The notes: generated from the letters alone by a model not told the origin. DNA of 36,226 nucleotides from WHSP01 sp964424945 (GCA_964424945.1 CAYRLB010000021.1:1-36226), one strand, 5' to 3'. Shown: positions 24,824-34,145, counted from the first letter of the stretch. Numbers and translations are program-made.

Positions 24824-27800
24824 ATGTCGCGTCCGAATGCCTGGATCGTCAGCCTGCCGGTCGCCGTCTTTGTCCTCATCCTCGCGGTTACCCCCGAGGC
24901 CCGGACGCGTGAGCCGAGCGCCGCACCGGCAATTCCGTCCTCTCCCTCTGTCGCACAGCTGATCGAAGGGTGCGTCTCCGGCCCGGCCCGTCAGCGATTC
25001 GAGGAGGGAGACTGCCTTCAGTCCGCGCGCCTGGATCTCGTCGCCGGCGAGATATCGGTCGATGATGCGATCATGCGGCTGGAGTCGTGTTCCCGATACC
25101 GGCCCGAGTTCGATGTCATGGCGAAGCGTCTCGCCGACATGGACATGGCCCGGATCCGGGCGCGCCTCGCCTATGGACAGACGGTCGATTGGAGCCAGAC
25201 GGGCGTTCCGGAGTCCGAACAGCGGCAGCTGCTCGCCGAAGTCGCGGCCATCCCGCCAAGTCAGATCGAGCTGCTGCGGAATACGGGCATCACCCCCGAC
25301 GGTCTGGGTGCAACGGGCGAGGCGCCGATTCTGGATCGGTTACGCGACGACGAGCCGCTCCGCACAGCCTTCCGCGCCGTGTTCGGGGAGGTGATGGCCG
25401 AGGCTCTCGACAACCTCCTCTCACGCAATCCGACCAGCCATCCGGCCGCTCTGACGATCGGGAACTCGGTCGTCGTGCCCAATCTCACCGACCGCAACCA
25501 TCTCGGGATTCTGGCAGAGGGCGAACCACGCCCGCTGGTCGTGAATCGCACCGGCTACCAGCTCAGGGTTCAGGAGGAGTTGGCCGAACTCGACGCCAAT
25601 CGACAGGCATTTCTCGACGCGACCGCCCTGGAGCATCATGAAAGGGGAAGCGTCCGTGCTTTCCTCGCCTCCGCACGCAGCTTCGGCCGGTCGGATGGCG
25701 TCTCAACGGGGGCGATCGACCGCAGCGAACGGGCGCGCGCGGTGATGCTGACGCGTCTTTATTGGCTCGAGCGTCGATTGGGTCTGGACCCGATGCTTTA
25801 TCGGTCGACCCAGGAGAGCGTAGGGAATGGCCTGGCGATTGAGGAGGGGTGCGCGAATGAAGCCGTCACTCGTCAGAGGTGGGTCCGGGGTGGAGCGGGT
25901 ACGCTTACCGGTCTCATGGGGGCGGCGGGCTATGTCGTGGCCGTCGGTGCGGCAGGTACCCTTTCTGGCGGAATGACGATCGCCGCTGCGCTCGAGGGCG
26001 GCGTCGGTGCCTACCTCATCGCCCGCAGCGAATCGATCCGGGGACTCGAGCTCGCGTCAGCTCGGAGCCTTCCGCCAGCTCCTCCCTCCCCATCGGCTGA
26101 AGAGGAGAGCGGGACGGAGGAGGAGGGCGCCATCGAAGAGGGTCGTCTCGGCGAGCCGGGTCCGGGCGCGCTGACCGGTGCAGAGGCTCCCAGGGAGGTC
26201 GGAGAGAGCACCCTCACCGATGCCGGCGAGGAGCTGGACGAGGATGGCCAGCAGGACGAGGAGGAGGAAGGGAGCGATGCTGGCCGCGGCGACGATTCCG
26301 GCGAAGCGGACTTCGAGAACGGAGCACTGCTCGCCGGGCTCGCCTGGGAGTGGGAAGGGCTCGATGCCGAGGCCGTGGAGGAGGAAACGCCGGGCGGTTT
26401 CACCGAGCCTGGCCCCAGGACGAACACCATCGCTGCAGTGCTGCCGGACAGCTCCGCGGCGGGCCTCAACGAACTTCCGCCTCTGCTGGAGAACGCCGAG
26501 ATCCGCGAGCTGGCAGAGCTGACCCTGCCGGAGATTCAGGAGCGGTTGGAAGCCTTTCTCGAACAGGACAACCCGACCAGCTGGGCGAGCTTCGAGGAGG
26601 AGGAGGAGGAGGTGCTTGCGCCCTCGAACCTCGAAGCGATGCTCTCCGAAGCGCAGACCGCTCTCCGACTGTGGGAACGGCAGCGCGTTCTCTCGGAACG
26701 CTTCGGGCCCTTCTTCATCGAAGCCGAGCTGGAGCAGGTCTCCGTCCGTCAGCGGGCCGAGATGATGGCGCGCGCGATGGCGCGGTACAACTTCGATCGA
26801 AGCACCTACCTCGGCAGCAGCTCCATCGATGACCTGCGGGAACGCGTTGCGACGCGGCTCGTCGCTCACTGCCGGTCGCCGAGAGCGAGCGGGGATCTCG
26901 TCCTGCGCGCCTGCACCGACGAGACGGCCCTGTCGCTCATCCTGCTTGCAGCCATCCGCGACGTCGGGCTCTCGCCGCCTCGCGGCTCCGTCGTCGGGGT
27001 GCAGGCCTTCAACCGACGTTATGAGGCGGTCCTCTTCGACAGCCTGACGAATCAGGTCTATTCGCTCACGCGGGGCCAGGTGACGGAGGGGGTCGTTGCA
27101 CCGATCTACTATCCTGCAACCTTCTACTACAGCTATCTCGTCGACCGTAATATCGTGCCCGATATCGATTCGGATGCGCATCTTCTGATCGCGCTTCCGA
27201 ATACGGAAATGTCGGCCGAGATGTACGCGGAGGAGTGCAGGGACACCCGCAGTATCGTGCGGAAGGCTGTGGAGTGGGTGGTCTCGCTGGTCGGGGTCGT
27301 CAGTCTGTCGAGCAATCCGTGCATCGAGGGTGGAGCCGGGGGGAGCGCAGCTGGCGGACCATCCGGAGAGGGCGGCCGTCCGAACATCTCGATGTCGGTT
27401 CCGAATCCTCTGCAGCGTGGCGGTGGAGGTTCGGGCGGGGGGATGGGCGGCGGAGCAGGGGGCGCGGGCGGCGGTATGTCACCGCAGGGCGGCAGCCAGG
27501 GCGGCTCGAGCGGCCGCGGCGCGGGGGGCGGACAGGCTGCGCAGGGCTCCTCATCCGGAAGTGCAGAGGGCAGCCAGGGCGGCGCGGGCGGAGGTTCTGG
27601 GCAGCAGGGGGGTGGAGCAGGCAGCGGGTCGGGTGGTGCACGCGCCTCTGAAGACTCGATCGGGCCACGCTTCGCAGTACGGCCGGAGTCAGCCGGCCCC
27701 ACCGGGGGCGCACCGGGCTCTGGCAGCGCTGCCGCAGGAACGCAGGGTGGGGGTAGCGGATCGGGTGGCTCGGGAGGCTTCGGGGTCGGCAATATCGCGG

Positions 27801-29818
27801 TCCCTGGGTCGAATCTGACGGAGGTTGCCCGCGACGTTTCGGTCCTCATCGCCCGGTATGCACGCAGCGAGAATGAGGGCGTGGCACCCTGGCGCCTTCG
27901 CGAGGACGAGGGGATGATGACGGGGTCGATGAGCCGGGTCATGTACGCCGACAATGCACGGGCACTGGAGCGGTTCGAGGAAAACGACCTCTTCATCACC
28001 CTCACGCCGGCAGATGTCGAAGCCCAGCGCCGCATGCTGGACGCGGACAACTACATGATCTTCCCGGCTACGACCGAGTGTGACGCCGAGAATCTCCCGC
28101 CCCGGCGTGTCTTCCGGCGCGCGGCGCCAGGCGACCCCGGCTTCCGCTACGTCTATTGCGACCACGACGAGTCGAAGGTCGTCTTCAGAGAGCAGAAAAC
28201 GGCAGAAACGTACGCCGACTACATCCCTCCTGACCGCCCGCTTTACCTTGCGAGCCTCGCAACGGAGAGGCTGGCAAGCTTCGAAGCGAGCGTGGAGGTG
28301 CAGCGGGTACGGAGCTTCCTGCGCGATCCCAATGTCGTGCGGAACCACTCGAGGGAAGAGCTCTACGCGATGGTGAAGGCCGCCGCGGACCTTCTCGTTT
28401 TCCAGAACGCTCTGGAGTCGGCGCTCGTGCAGAGCATGAACGAGCTGGGCGGATCGTCACTGCGCGGGTACTACTACGACATGCATCGTCAGGTGCTGCA
28501 GGCGCCCCTCTTCATCGAGCTGGCAGCAGAGGTCTACCGACTCAACCAGCGGCTCGCCTCTGATCCGCTGCAGTCTCTCGCGTGGGCGAACGCGCAGCCG
28601 ACGCTCGCACGGCAGGGCTTCTTCGATCTCTACCATACGCTGGGTGGGATGATGGAGTGGCCCTCCCGATGGGCGACCCTCCAGAATCTGTATGGCGCCA
28701 CAAACGCTGCCGCGCCCGCGCAAACCGGGGGGCGCTCGCTCGACTTCCTCCAGATTCTCAGCGATCCCACCCGTGTCCAGGTCGACTGGTCCCTCGAGCG
28801 GCGAAGCCGGGCATCGATCAGCGATACGCAGATCCAGGAGGGTGTCTCCCGAACGCCGCAGATCCGGCCCGTCCCGACCCTGTCCACCCGTCCTGACGGC
28901 CAGCTGGAGGAACGTCACCTCCGCGGCGGCACGGGCGGGGAAGGGGATGTGGGCGAGGGCTCGCTGCTCGGTTCGGGCCGGGGCCGTCGCCAGGCCGAAG
29001 TTCTCTATCTCCCCCTCTCCGCCATCGATGGGATCCTGGATGGTCGGGATGACGATGCGGACAGCAAGGGCGACGATAACGCTCGTCTCGAGCCGGGTGC
29101 CGAAGCGGCTTCAGGGCGCCTGGCTCGAGAGGCAGCGCTTCAGACTCGGGAGAGTCAGCGAACACGCTCGGAGGCGGGAGGGACGCGGGGCGCGGAGCGC
29201 GTCCAGACGATCGAATCTGCAACACTCCAGGAGCCGATCCTGTACGTGTCGCCGGGGACCTTCGTGGAAGCGCTTCTCTCGACCTGGGACAATGAGTATG
29301 AGGCGCCAGCCCAGGCATCCCGGATCCCGCCGATCCTCCGGTTCAACGAGAGGCTGCGCGCCGTCTATCTGCGAGACTTCAGCCCGCTCGGCGTTTACGA
29401 CAACCGGTTGCGCACGGCGATGAAGGTCTTCAGCGCAGGCGACTGGCTCGGCTTCACGGAGGTCCGGGAGGCGATGGGGGGCTCGCTGGTCAGTGTCCGG
29501 GCAGTCGACACGGGGCGCTTCAGCGCGGCGTATTCGGGTAACGCACCGATCAACGACCAGAGCCAGATCCGGGTTCCCAACTTCTTCATACGGGGTGGAG
29601 TCACGATCCCGGAAGATCTCTACGAGCCCGTCAGGCGCCACTATCGAGATTCGATCCTTGGGATTTTCGACCTCACGCGGGTCGGGCAGGTTCCACGGGC
29701 AGAGGCGGTGGCGTCACTCCCGGTTCCGGCCGGTGACGATGGCGCTGCGGGCCGCAGTAGTCTGCTCCGCACTCTCGCGCTGATCCGGGATCAGGCGGCT
29801 GAGGCCGCGACCCAGTAG
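24824..29818 (+). CDS. Giant exported protein of unknown function with acidic and Gly/Ser-rich linkers
   Basis: This 1664-residue protein begins at ATG 24824, preceded by CCAGGAG; a reading from ATG 24800 is less likely. A signal peptide (about 1-30) is followed by a Cys-containing helical domain (about 40-345). Next come a hydrophobic hairpin rich in Gly/Ala (about 355-405), an acidic linker with long Glu/Asp stretches (about 424-525) and a run of six glutamates near 590. A globular part (about 600-830) follows, then a Gly/Ser/Gln-rich low-complexity stretch (about 836-990), a long helical part (about 990-1340), a second charged linker (about 1360-1460) and a C-terminal domain. The segment around Cys697 (LRACTDETALSLILLAAIRD, then QVYSLTRG) resembles the Cys helix of transglutaminase-like enzymes, but no clear catalytic His follows. 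Roughly a dozen cysteines suggest disulfides in the periplasm. I recognise no family. Confidence 0.85.
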   Translation: MSRPNAWIVSLPVAVFVLILAVTPEARTREPSAAPAIPSSPSVAQLIEGCVSGPARQRFEEGDCLQSARLDLVAGEISVDDAIMRLESCSRYRPEFDVMAKRLADMDMARIRARLAYGQTVDWSQTGVPESEQRQLLAEVAAIPPSQIELLRNTGITPDGLGATGEAPILDRLRDDEPLRTAFRAVFGEVMAEALDNLLSRNPTSHPAALTIGNSVVVPNLTDRNHLGILAEGEPRPLVVNRTGYQLRVQEELAELDANRQAFLDATALEHHERGSVRAFLASARSFGRSDGVSTGAIDRSERARAVMLTRLYWLERRLGLDPMLYRSTQESVGNGLAIEEGCANEAVTRQRWVRGGAGTLTGLMGAAGYVVAVGAAGTLSGGMTIAAALEGGVGAYLIARSESIRGLELASARSLPPAPPSPSAEEESGTEEEGAIEEGRLGEPGPGALTGAEAPREVGESTLTDAGEELDEDGQQDEEEEGSDAGRGDDSGEADFENGALLAGLAWEWEGLDAEAVEEETPGGFTEPGPRTNTIAAVLPDSSAAGLNELPPLLENAEIRELAELTLPEIQERLEAFLEQDNPTSWASFEEEEEEVLAPSNLEAMLSEAQTALRLWERQRVLSERFGPFFIEAELEQVSVRQRAEMMARAMARYNFDRSTYLGSSSIDDLRERVATRLVAHCRSPRASGDLVLRACTDETALSLILLAAIRDVGLSPPRGSVVGVQAFNRRYEAVLFDSLTNQVYSLTRGQVTEGVVAPIYYPATFYYSYLVDRNIVPDIDSDAHLLIALPNTEMSAEMYAEECRDTRSIVRKAVEWVVSLVGVVSLSSNPCIEGGAGGSAAGGPSGEGGRPNISMSVPNPLQRGGGGSGGGMGGGAGGAGGGMSPQGGSQGGSSGRGAGGGQAAQGSSSGSAEGSQGGAGGGSGQQGGGAGSGSGGARASEDSIGPRFAVRPESAGPTGGAPGSGSAAAGTQGGGSGSGGSGGFGVGNIAVPGSNLTEVARDVSVLIARYARSENEGVAPWRLREDEGMMTGSMSRVMYADNARALERFEENDLFITLTPADVEAQRRMLDADNYMIFPATTECDAENLPPRRVFRRAAPGDPGFRYVYCDHDESKVVFREQKTAETYADYIPPDRPLYLASLATERLASFEASVEVQRVRSFLRDPNVVRNHSREELYAMVKAAADLLVFQNALESALVQSMNELGGSSLRGYYYDMHRQVLQAPLFIELAAEVYRLNQRLASDPLQSLAWANAQPTLARQGFFDLYHTLGGMMEWPSRWATLQNLYGATNAAAPAQTGGRSLDFLQILSDPTRVQVDWSLERRSRASISDTQIQEGVSRTPQIRPVPTLSTRPDGQLEERHLRGGTGGEGDVGEGSLLGSGRGRRQAEVLYLPLSAIDGILDGRDDDADSKGDDNARLEPGAEAASGRLAREAALQTRESQRTRSEAGGTRGAERVQTIESATLQEPILYVSPGTFVEALLSTWDNEYEAPAQASRIPPILRFNERLRAVYLRDFSPLGVYDNRLRTAMKVFSAGDWLGFTEVREAMGGSLVSVRAVDTGRFSAAYSGNAPINDQSQIRVPNFFIRGGVTIPEDLYEPVRRHYRDSILGIFDLTRVGQVPRAEAVASLPVPAGDDGAAGRSSLLRTLALIRDQAAEAATQ
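26594..26612 (+). repeat. GAG trinucleotide run within the giant protein gene
   Basis: Six GAG codons in a row encode a poly-glutamate run. Such a tract could gain or lose whole codons by slippage without breaking the frame. Confidence 0.8.
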
Positions 29819-29850
29819 GGTTTTCGTTGCAGGAAGGGTCGTCATGGAGA

Positions 29851-29878
29851 GCGGGTCGGGGCAGCATCCCCGGCCCGC
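29851..29878. terminator. Strong 11-bp hairpin between convergent genes
   Basis: GCGGGTCGGGG and CCCCGGCCCGC pair over 11 positions (one G-T wobble) around a 6-base loop. It lies in the 73-bp space between the giant protein gene and the opposing dioxygenase gene, so it can serve both directions. No T-run follows directly. Confidence 0.7.
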
Positions 29879-29891
29879 CTCTACATGGAGC

Positions 29892-30842
29892 TCAGTCGAT
29901 CGGCTTCAGATTGGCGAGGATCTGTTCGCGCTGCGGCTCGAGGAAGGGGGGCAGCACGACCTTTTCTCCCAGCGTGGACTCATCTTCATCCACGGCAAAG
30001 CCCGGCCCGTCCGTCGCGATTTCGAAGAGAATCCCGTTCGGCTCCCGGAAGTATAGGCTCCGGAAGTAGTAACGGTCGACGGGTCCGCTGTTTCGGATTC
30101 GCAGATCGACGAGCCGTTCGGCCCATGCATCGTAATCCGCATCGGGAATTCGGAAGGCGACGTGGTGAACCCCGCCTGCGCCCTGACGGGCTGGCGGCAA
30201 TCCGGGCTCCACGGCTACATGGAGCTCGGCGGACGGCCCGCCATCGCCCATTTCGTAGACGGTCACTTCGCTCGATCCCGCACTTCCGCCCTGGTACGTC
30301 CTGACCGGCCGCATACCGGTCACCCTCTGCAGAACTTCATTCGTCGGACCGAGGTCGGGGACGCTGATGAGGATCGGTCCGAGCCCTCGGATTTGGTTCT
30401 CGGAAGGGACGGAGCTCCTCTCCCAGGGTACAGGCGGATCCCCGCTCCCACCATCAACGACCAGGGCCAGCCTCTGACCTTCCGGATCCTCGAACTCGAG
30501 GGTAAGCCGGCCATCCTTCGACGCCGGAGCACTATGGGTCACACTCTTCCCCGCGAGGCGATTCTGCCACCAGGCGATCGCGGCCTCATCCTGGACCCGC
30601 AGGTATGTGCGGATGATGCTGTGCGTGCCTCGACGTTCCGGTGCCGCAGGCCAGTCGAAGAAGGTCAGATCCGTCCCCGGTGACCCGATCGCATCCGCAT
30701 AGAAGAGGTGGTAGGCGCTGACATCATCCTGGTTCACGCTCCTCTTCACGAGGCGCATTCCCATCACCTCCGTATAGAAGCGATAGTTCTCGCTGATCCG
30801 GGCGGACACTGCGGTCAGGTGATGGATTCCGGTGAATTGCAT
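29892..30842 (-). CDS. Ring-cleaving dioxygenase-like VOC protein (MhqO type)
   Basis: The 316-residue protein has two glyoxalase/vicinal-oxygen-chelate modules. The first begins TGIHHLTAVSARISENYRFY and MGMRLVKRSVNQDD, the second near GPILISVPDLGPTNEVL. Candidate metal ligands are His7/His8, the second-module His in GGVHHVAFRIPD and Glu in GILFEIATDGPGF. SLYFREPNG and the C-terminal PPFLEPQREQILANL are typical of the MhqO/MhqA-like group linked to hydroquinone and thiol-reactive compound resistance in Firmicutes. The substrate is not fixed by sequence. ATG 30842 was chosen (GAGAG upstream); the longer frame to 30935 adds residues unlike the family. It is divergent from the peptide-binding lipoprotein gene with 245 bp between them and no clear promoter. 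Confidence 0.9.
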   Translation of the reverse strand: MQFTGIHHLTAVSARISENYRFYTEVMGMRLVKRSVNQDDVSAYHLFYADAIGSPGTDLTFFDWPAAPERRGTHSIIRTYLRVQDEAAIAWWQNRLAGKSVTHSAPASKDGRLTLEFEDPEGQRLALVVDGGSGDPPVPWERSSVPSENQIRGLGPILISVPDLGPTNEVLQRVTGMRPVRTYQGGSAGSSEVTVYEMGDGGPSAELHVAVEPGLPPARQGAGGVHHVAFRIPDADYDAWAERLVDLRIRNSGPVDRYYFRSLYFREPNGILFEIATDGPGFAVDEDESTLGEKVVLPPFLEPQREQILANLKPID

Positions 30843-31087
30843 CGTCTCTCGCAGCGTTTGAGGACTGAAGGATGGGGCCAGGACCAATCGGATGGTCCCC
30901 GCACGAAGCGTACACGATACCGCGACCGCGCGCACGTCGCGAACCTCTCCTCAGACCGGGCGGCAGGAGGGGAGCGCCGAGTCGCCGCCCCGAGCTTGCG
31001 CGGGAAAGGAATGGGTCCAACCTTCCCGAGAGGCCGCGTTTACGGGCCGGCAGCAGCCTTGCCAATCTGAAGAGGAGCCGTGTATCG

Positions 31088-32773
31088 ATGAATATGGAAT
31101 CGTTCGCCGGACAGTGCGGCTGCGAGGAGCTTAGCGGGATCCACCGAAAGCGTCGTATTGCCGGCTGGCGTGGATTCCTGGGAGGCACGCTCGCGATCGC
31201 GCTGCTCGCCGGCTGCGCCGGAGGAGATGGACCTGCAGGCGCCGTACGGGGCGGTCAGGTTGTCATCGCCGAGGGTGCCGACCTCGACAAGCCGCTCGGC
31301 CTCGTGTCCTCCACCTCGCTCGACTCGTCGATCGGCAGCATGCTGTACATGACGATGCTCGGCACCCGATGGGAGAATGGCGAGCTGATCTACCAGACGG
31401 CCGAAGACAACCCCCTCGCGCTTGCCCGAAGCTACGAGTTCTTCGGCCCCGATTCCGCCTCCATCCGCTACCGGATGCGGTCCGACGTCCGCTGGACGGA
31501 TGGCAGACCCGTCACCGCCGAAGATGCCGCCTGGACGCTCAGGGCCCAGGGCAACGAGGCCGTCGCTTCCCCGCGGCAGGACTACAACCGCGAGATCCGG
31601 GAGATCGTCGTGGAGGATGACTCGACCCTGGTCATCCACTTCAACAGGCGATATGCGGAGATGTTCTTCCATACCGCGGGAGATGTCGCGCCCCGGCACC
31701 TCTTCGAAGATGGGGACCTTTCGCAGCTTCGTTCCCACCCCGCGCTGACCGACCCGGTAAACTCACTCGTGACGAACGGGCCGTTCAGGCTCGTTCAGTG
31801 GGTACGGGGGCAGAGCGTCGTGCTGGAACGGAATCCGGATTTCGAACCGCAGCCGATTCTGGACCGCATCATCTTCCGGATCATCCCGGAGGAGGCCACG
31901 AGGATCATCGAGCTTCAGACGGGAAGGGTCGACATCACCCGGGTGCCCTTCCACTACGTCGACGAGATCCGCAACTCGACCGGAATCCGGATCGAGAAGC
32001 AGGAGAAGCGGTCGTCGGAGTCGATCCAGTACAATCCGCGGTCGCACCCCTTCCTCGCGGATCCCGAGATCCGGCGTGCGCTCGGCCTGGCGATCGACAA
32101 GGAAGCGATGATCGCAGGACTCGAGATGGAGGAGTTCGCCGTCTCCGCCGGTGGGCCCTACCCGCCGATCTTCCGCAACCTGTACGACCCGGAAGGCCAG
32201 TCGCCTCTGCCCTACGATACGGTGGAGGCGCGACGGATCCTGGAGAGCAGGGGATGGGTGCGCGGACCGGATGGAATTCTGACGAATGACGGCACCCGCT
32301 TCAGCTTCCAGATTCTCACGAATGGCGACAACCGCCGCAGGGTCGATATCGCCCAGATCCTCGAGCGGCAGTGGCAGCGGCTCGGTATCGAGACCCGGAT
32401 CCAGACCCTCGAATTCAATACGGTCATCGAAAGGACGACTGCACGCGAGTTCGAGGCGCATATCGGCGGCTGGAACGTGGGCCTCTCGGCCGATCTCTAT
32501 CAGCTCTGGGGAGATGTGAACCTGCCCTTCAACTATGTCAGCTACGACAATGCGGAAGTTCGCAGGCTGATGAACGAGGCGGTCGCCCAGCCGACCGAAG
32601 ACGAAGCGAACGCTCTCTGGAAGCAGGCGGCGGCCCTGATCGTCGCGGACCAGCCATATACCTGGCTTTTCTATTATGATACACCCTTCGGCGTGAACGA
32701 GAGGGTCAAGGGGATCCGCATCGATACGCTGAGTCCGTATCAGGAGCCGTGGGCCTGGTACATCGAGGAATAA
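31088..32773 (+). CDS. ABC transporter substrate-binding lipoprotein, family 5 (peptide/nickel type)
   Basis: The 561-residue protein belongs to the SBP_bac_5 family (DppA/OppA/NikA-like). It has an unusually long N-region of about 28 residues before the hydrophobic core and the lipobox LLAGC (Cys43). The domain is clear: RYRMRSDVRWTDGRPVTAED, TNGPFRLVQWVRGQSVVLER, RRALGLAIDKEAMIAGL, ARRILESRGWVRGPDGILTN and a C-terminal GGWNVGLSADLYQLW. It captures oligopeptides or other small ligands in the periplasm. No permease or ATPase genes flank it, so it must share a transporter encoded elsewhere or act in sensing. GAGGAG lies about 10 nt before ATG 31088; a longer frame from 30872 was rejected. DNA polymerase IV follows after 20 bp. 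Confidence 0.93.
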   Translation: MNMESFAGQCGCEELSGIHRKRRIAGWRGFLGGTLAIALLAGCAGGDGPAGAVRGGQVVIAEGADLDKPLGLVSSTSLDSSIGSMLYMTMLGTRWENGELIYQTAEDNPLALARSYEFFGPDSASIRYRMRSDVRWTDGRPVTAEDAAWTLRAQGNEAVASPRQDYNREIREIVVEDDSTLVIHFNRRYAEMFFHTAGDVAPRHLFEDGDLSQLRSHPALTDPVNSLVTNGPFRLVQWVRGQSVVLERNPDFEPQPILDRIIFRIIPEEATRIIELQTGRVDITRVPFHYVDEIRNSTGIRIEKQEKRSSESIQYNPRSHPFLADPEIRRALGLAIDKEAMIAGLEMEEFAVSAGGPYPPIFRNLYDPEGQSPLPYDTVEARRILESRGWVRGPDGILTNDGTRFSFQILTNGDNRRRVDIAQILERQWQRLGIETRIQTLEFNTVIERTTAREFEAHIGGWNVGLSADLYQLWGDVNLPFNYVSYDNAEVRRLMNEAVAQPTEDEANALWKQAAALIVADQPYTWLFYYDTPFGVNERVKGIRIDTLSPYQEPWAWYIEE

Positions 32774-32793
32774 CCCTTCCTGCAGCCACGGAG

Positions 32794-34017
32794 ATGGAGA
32801 GCACACCACCGCAGCGGCCGCGCCGGATTCTCCACGTCGATGTGGATGCGATGTTCGTGCAGTGCGCGATCTTCGCAGATCCTGAAGGGCTCGCCGGGGT
32901 ATCTCTCATCCTTGTGGGCGGGAGCCCGAGTGGACGCGGCGTGGTCACCTCGGCAAGTTACGCCTGCCGCGCCTACGGAGTGCGTAGCGCAATGCCCACG
33001 GGAGCGGCGCTTCGTCTCTGCCCGCAGGCGACGGTGGTGAAGGTGCCCGGGGCGATGATCAGACAGAAGAACCGCGAGCTGGCGGCTGTTCTGCAGGATT
33101 GGGCGCCGATCGCGGCGATGGCTTCGGTCGACGAGGCATATCTCGACCTGACCGGCACGGAAGAGCTCTATCATAATGAGCCGCTGGAGATTACGGCGCG
33201 AAGGATCCAGGTCGATGTCAAGGCGCGAACGGGGCTGGACGTCTCGATCGGTGGCGGATCAAACCGACTGGTCGCGAAACTGGCGACGTCGCGCGCGAAA
33301 CCCGGCGGCGTTCATATCGTGCCGGCGGGGGGCGAGGATGCGTTCGTGGGCGAGCTCGAGATCGGCGACCTGATCGGGGTCGGCCCATCCTTCAGGGATG
33401 CCCTCCGGCGGCGTGGGGTGGTGACAATGACAGGGCTCCGCGCGCTCGACCTCGAGACGATGGCGAGCTGGTGGGGTGAGGATCGGGCCCGCTGGCTCTG
33501 GCGGCGATGCAGAGGCATCGATGACGCACCGGTCGGTCAGCGCGAATCGAGCCGGAGTGTCTCCAGCGAGACGACCTTCCACCGCGACGTCACTGACGAC
33601 GTGGAATTGGAGGAGGCGTTGCTCGGTCAGGTCGCCGATGCGGCCGAATCGCTCAGGCGACAGGGGCTCTTTGCCCGGACGATTACCGTCAAGCTCCGCG
33701 ATTCGGAGTTCCGGGACCGCTCGCGGAGCAGAACGCTGTCGGAAGGTGTCCAGACGGATCGCATCATCTTCTCCGTTGCCCGCGAGCTGCTTGGAGATCT
33801 GCGCAGGAGCCGCGGCGGACGCGTTCGGCTGATCGGCGTCGGTTTGACGAAGTTGAGGGGCGCGAGCGAGGAAGAGCAGGGGAAGTTTCTCGAGCTCGCT
33901 CCTCCGCTGGAAGGAGAGCGGGACAGAGTGCTGGCGCAGGTGGTCGACCGAATCAACGCCCGGCATCAGGGAGCGATCGGGCCGGGCGCCGCGATGCGAG
34001 GTCGTCGACGCCGATAG
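32794..34017 (+). CDS. dinB: DNA polymerase IV (Y-family translesion polymerase)
   Basis: The 407-residue enzyme copies past damaged bases. Palm and finger motifs are present: HVDVDAMFVQ (Asp16, and Phe21 at the place of the steric gate), VVTSASYACRAYGVRSAMP, and the catalytic Asp113-Glu114 in ASVDEAYLDLTG. Further on are SIGGGSNRLVAKLATSRAKP, a helix-hairpin-helix GVGPSFRDALRRRGV, and the little finger region with ESSRSVSSETTF and ITVKLRDSEFRDRSRS. The usual Glu after DxDxFFAxVE is absent (QCAIF); the change lies outside the metal site. No beta-clamp motif is obvious in the Arg-rich tail. GGAG abuts ATG 32794, leaving no normal spacing; a GTG at 32749 overlapping the upstream gene is possible. 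It probably shares a message with the peptide-binding lipoprotein gene. Confidence 0.93.
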   Translation: MESTPPQRPRRILHVDVDAMFVQCAIFADPEGLAGVSLILVGGSPSGRGVVTSASYACRAYGVRSAMPTGAALRLCPQATVVKVPGAMIRQKNRELAAVLQDWAPIAAMASVDEAYLDLTGTEELYHNEPLEITARRIQVDVKARTGLDVSIGGGSNRLVAKLATSRAKPGGVHIVPAGGEDAFVGELEIGDLIGVGPSFRDALRRRGVVTMTGLRALDLETMASWWGEDRARWLWRRCRGIDDAPVGQRESSRSVSSETTFHRDVTDDVELEEALLGQVADAAESLRRQGLFARTITVKLRDSEFRDRSRSRTLSEGVQTDRIIFSVARELLGDLRRSRGGRVRLIGVGLTKLRGASEEEQGKFLELAPPLEGERDRVLAQVVDRINARHQGAIGPGAAMRGRRRR

Positions 34018-34125
34018 ACCGTTTTCGTGTCGCATACCTCCGATCCGGGGAAACAGGGGAAGTGGCAATCGGCGAGCCGTGGCGATAGCCTTCCCATCAG
34101 AGCGTCCGGGAAGCCCGGCGCCGCG

Positions 34126-34145
34126 CCTGATCGTTGGCGATCAGG
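34126..34145. promoter_or_regulatory. Perfect 8+8 inverted repeat over the hemE -35 box, candidate operator
   Basis: CCTGATCG-TTGG-CGATCAGG is fully symmetric, 20 bases long and ends 22 nt before the hemE ATG. Its centre falls on the TTGGCG proposed as the -35 box. A smaller hairpin, CCGGG-AAG-CCCGG (34106-34118), lies just upstream and may end the dinB message. An RNA terminator for dinB is the alternative reading. Confidence 0.5.

Noticed and set aside
23638..24879. 413-codon minus-strand open frame
   Set aside because: It covers the end of ppk1, the propeller lipoprotein and the start of the giant gene; its composition is that of a shadow frame.
26057..27181. 374-codon minus-strand open frame within the giant gene
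   Set aside because: It is one of several overlapping frames on this strand; it has no ribosome site or signal, and the plus-strand frame is continuous for 5 kb.
31763..32809. 348-codon minus-strand open frame
   Set aside because: It is antisense to the peptide-binding lipoprotein, whose domain is clear on the plus strand.
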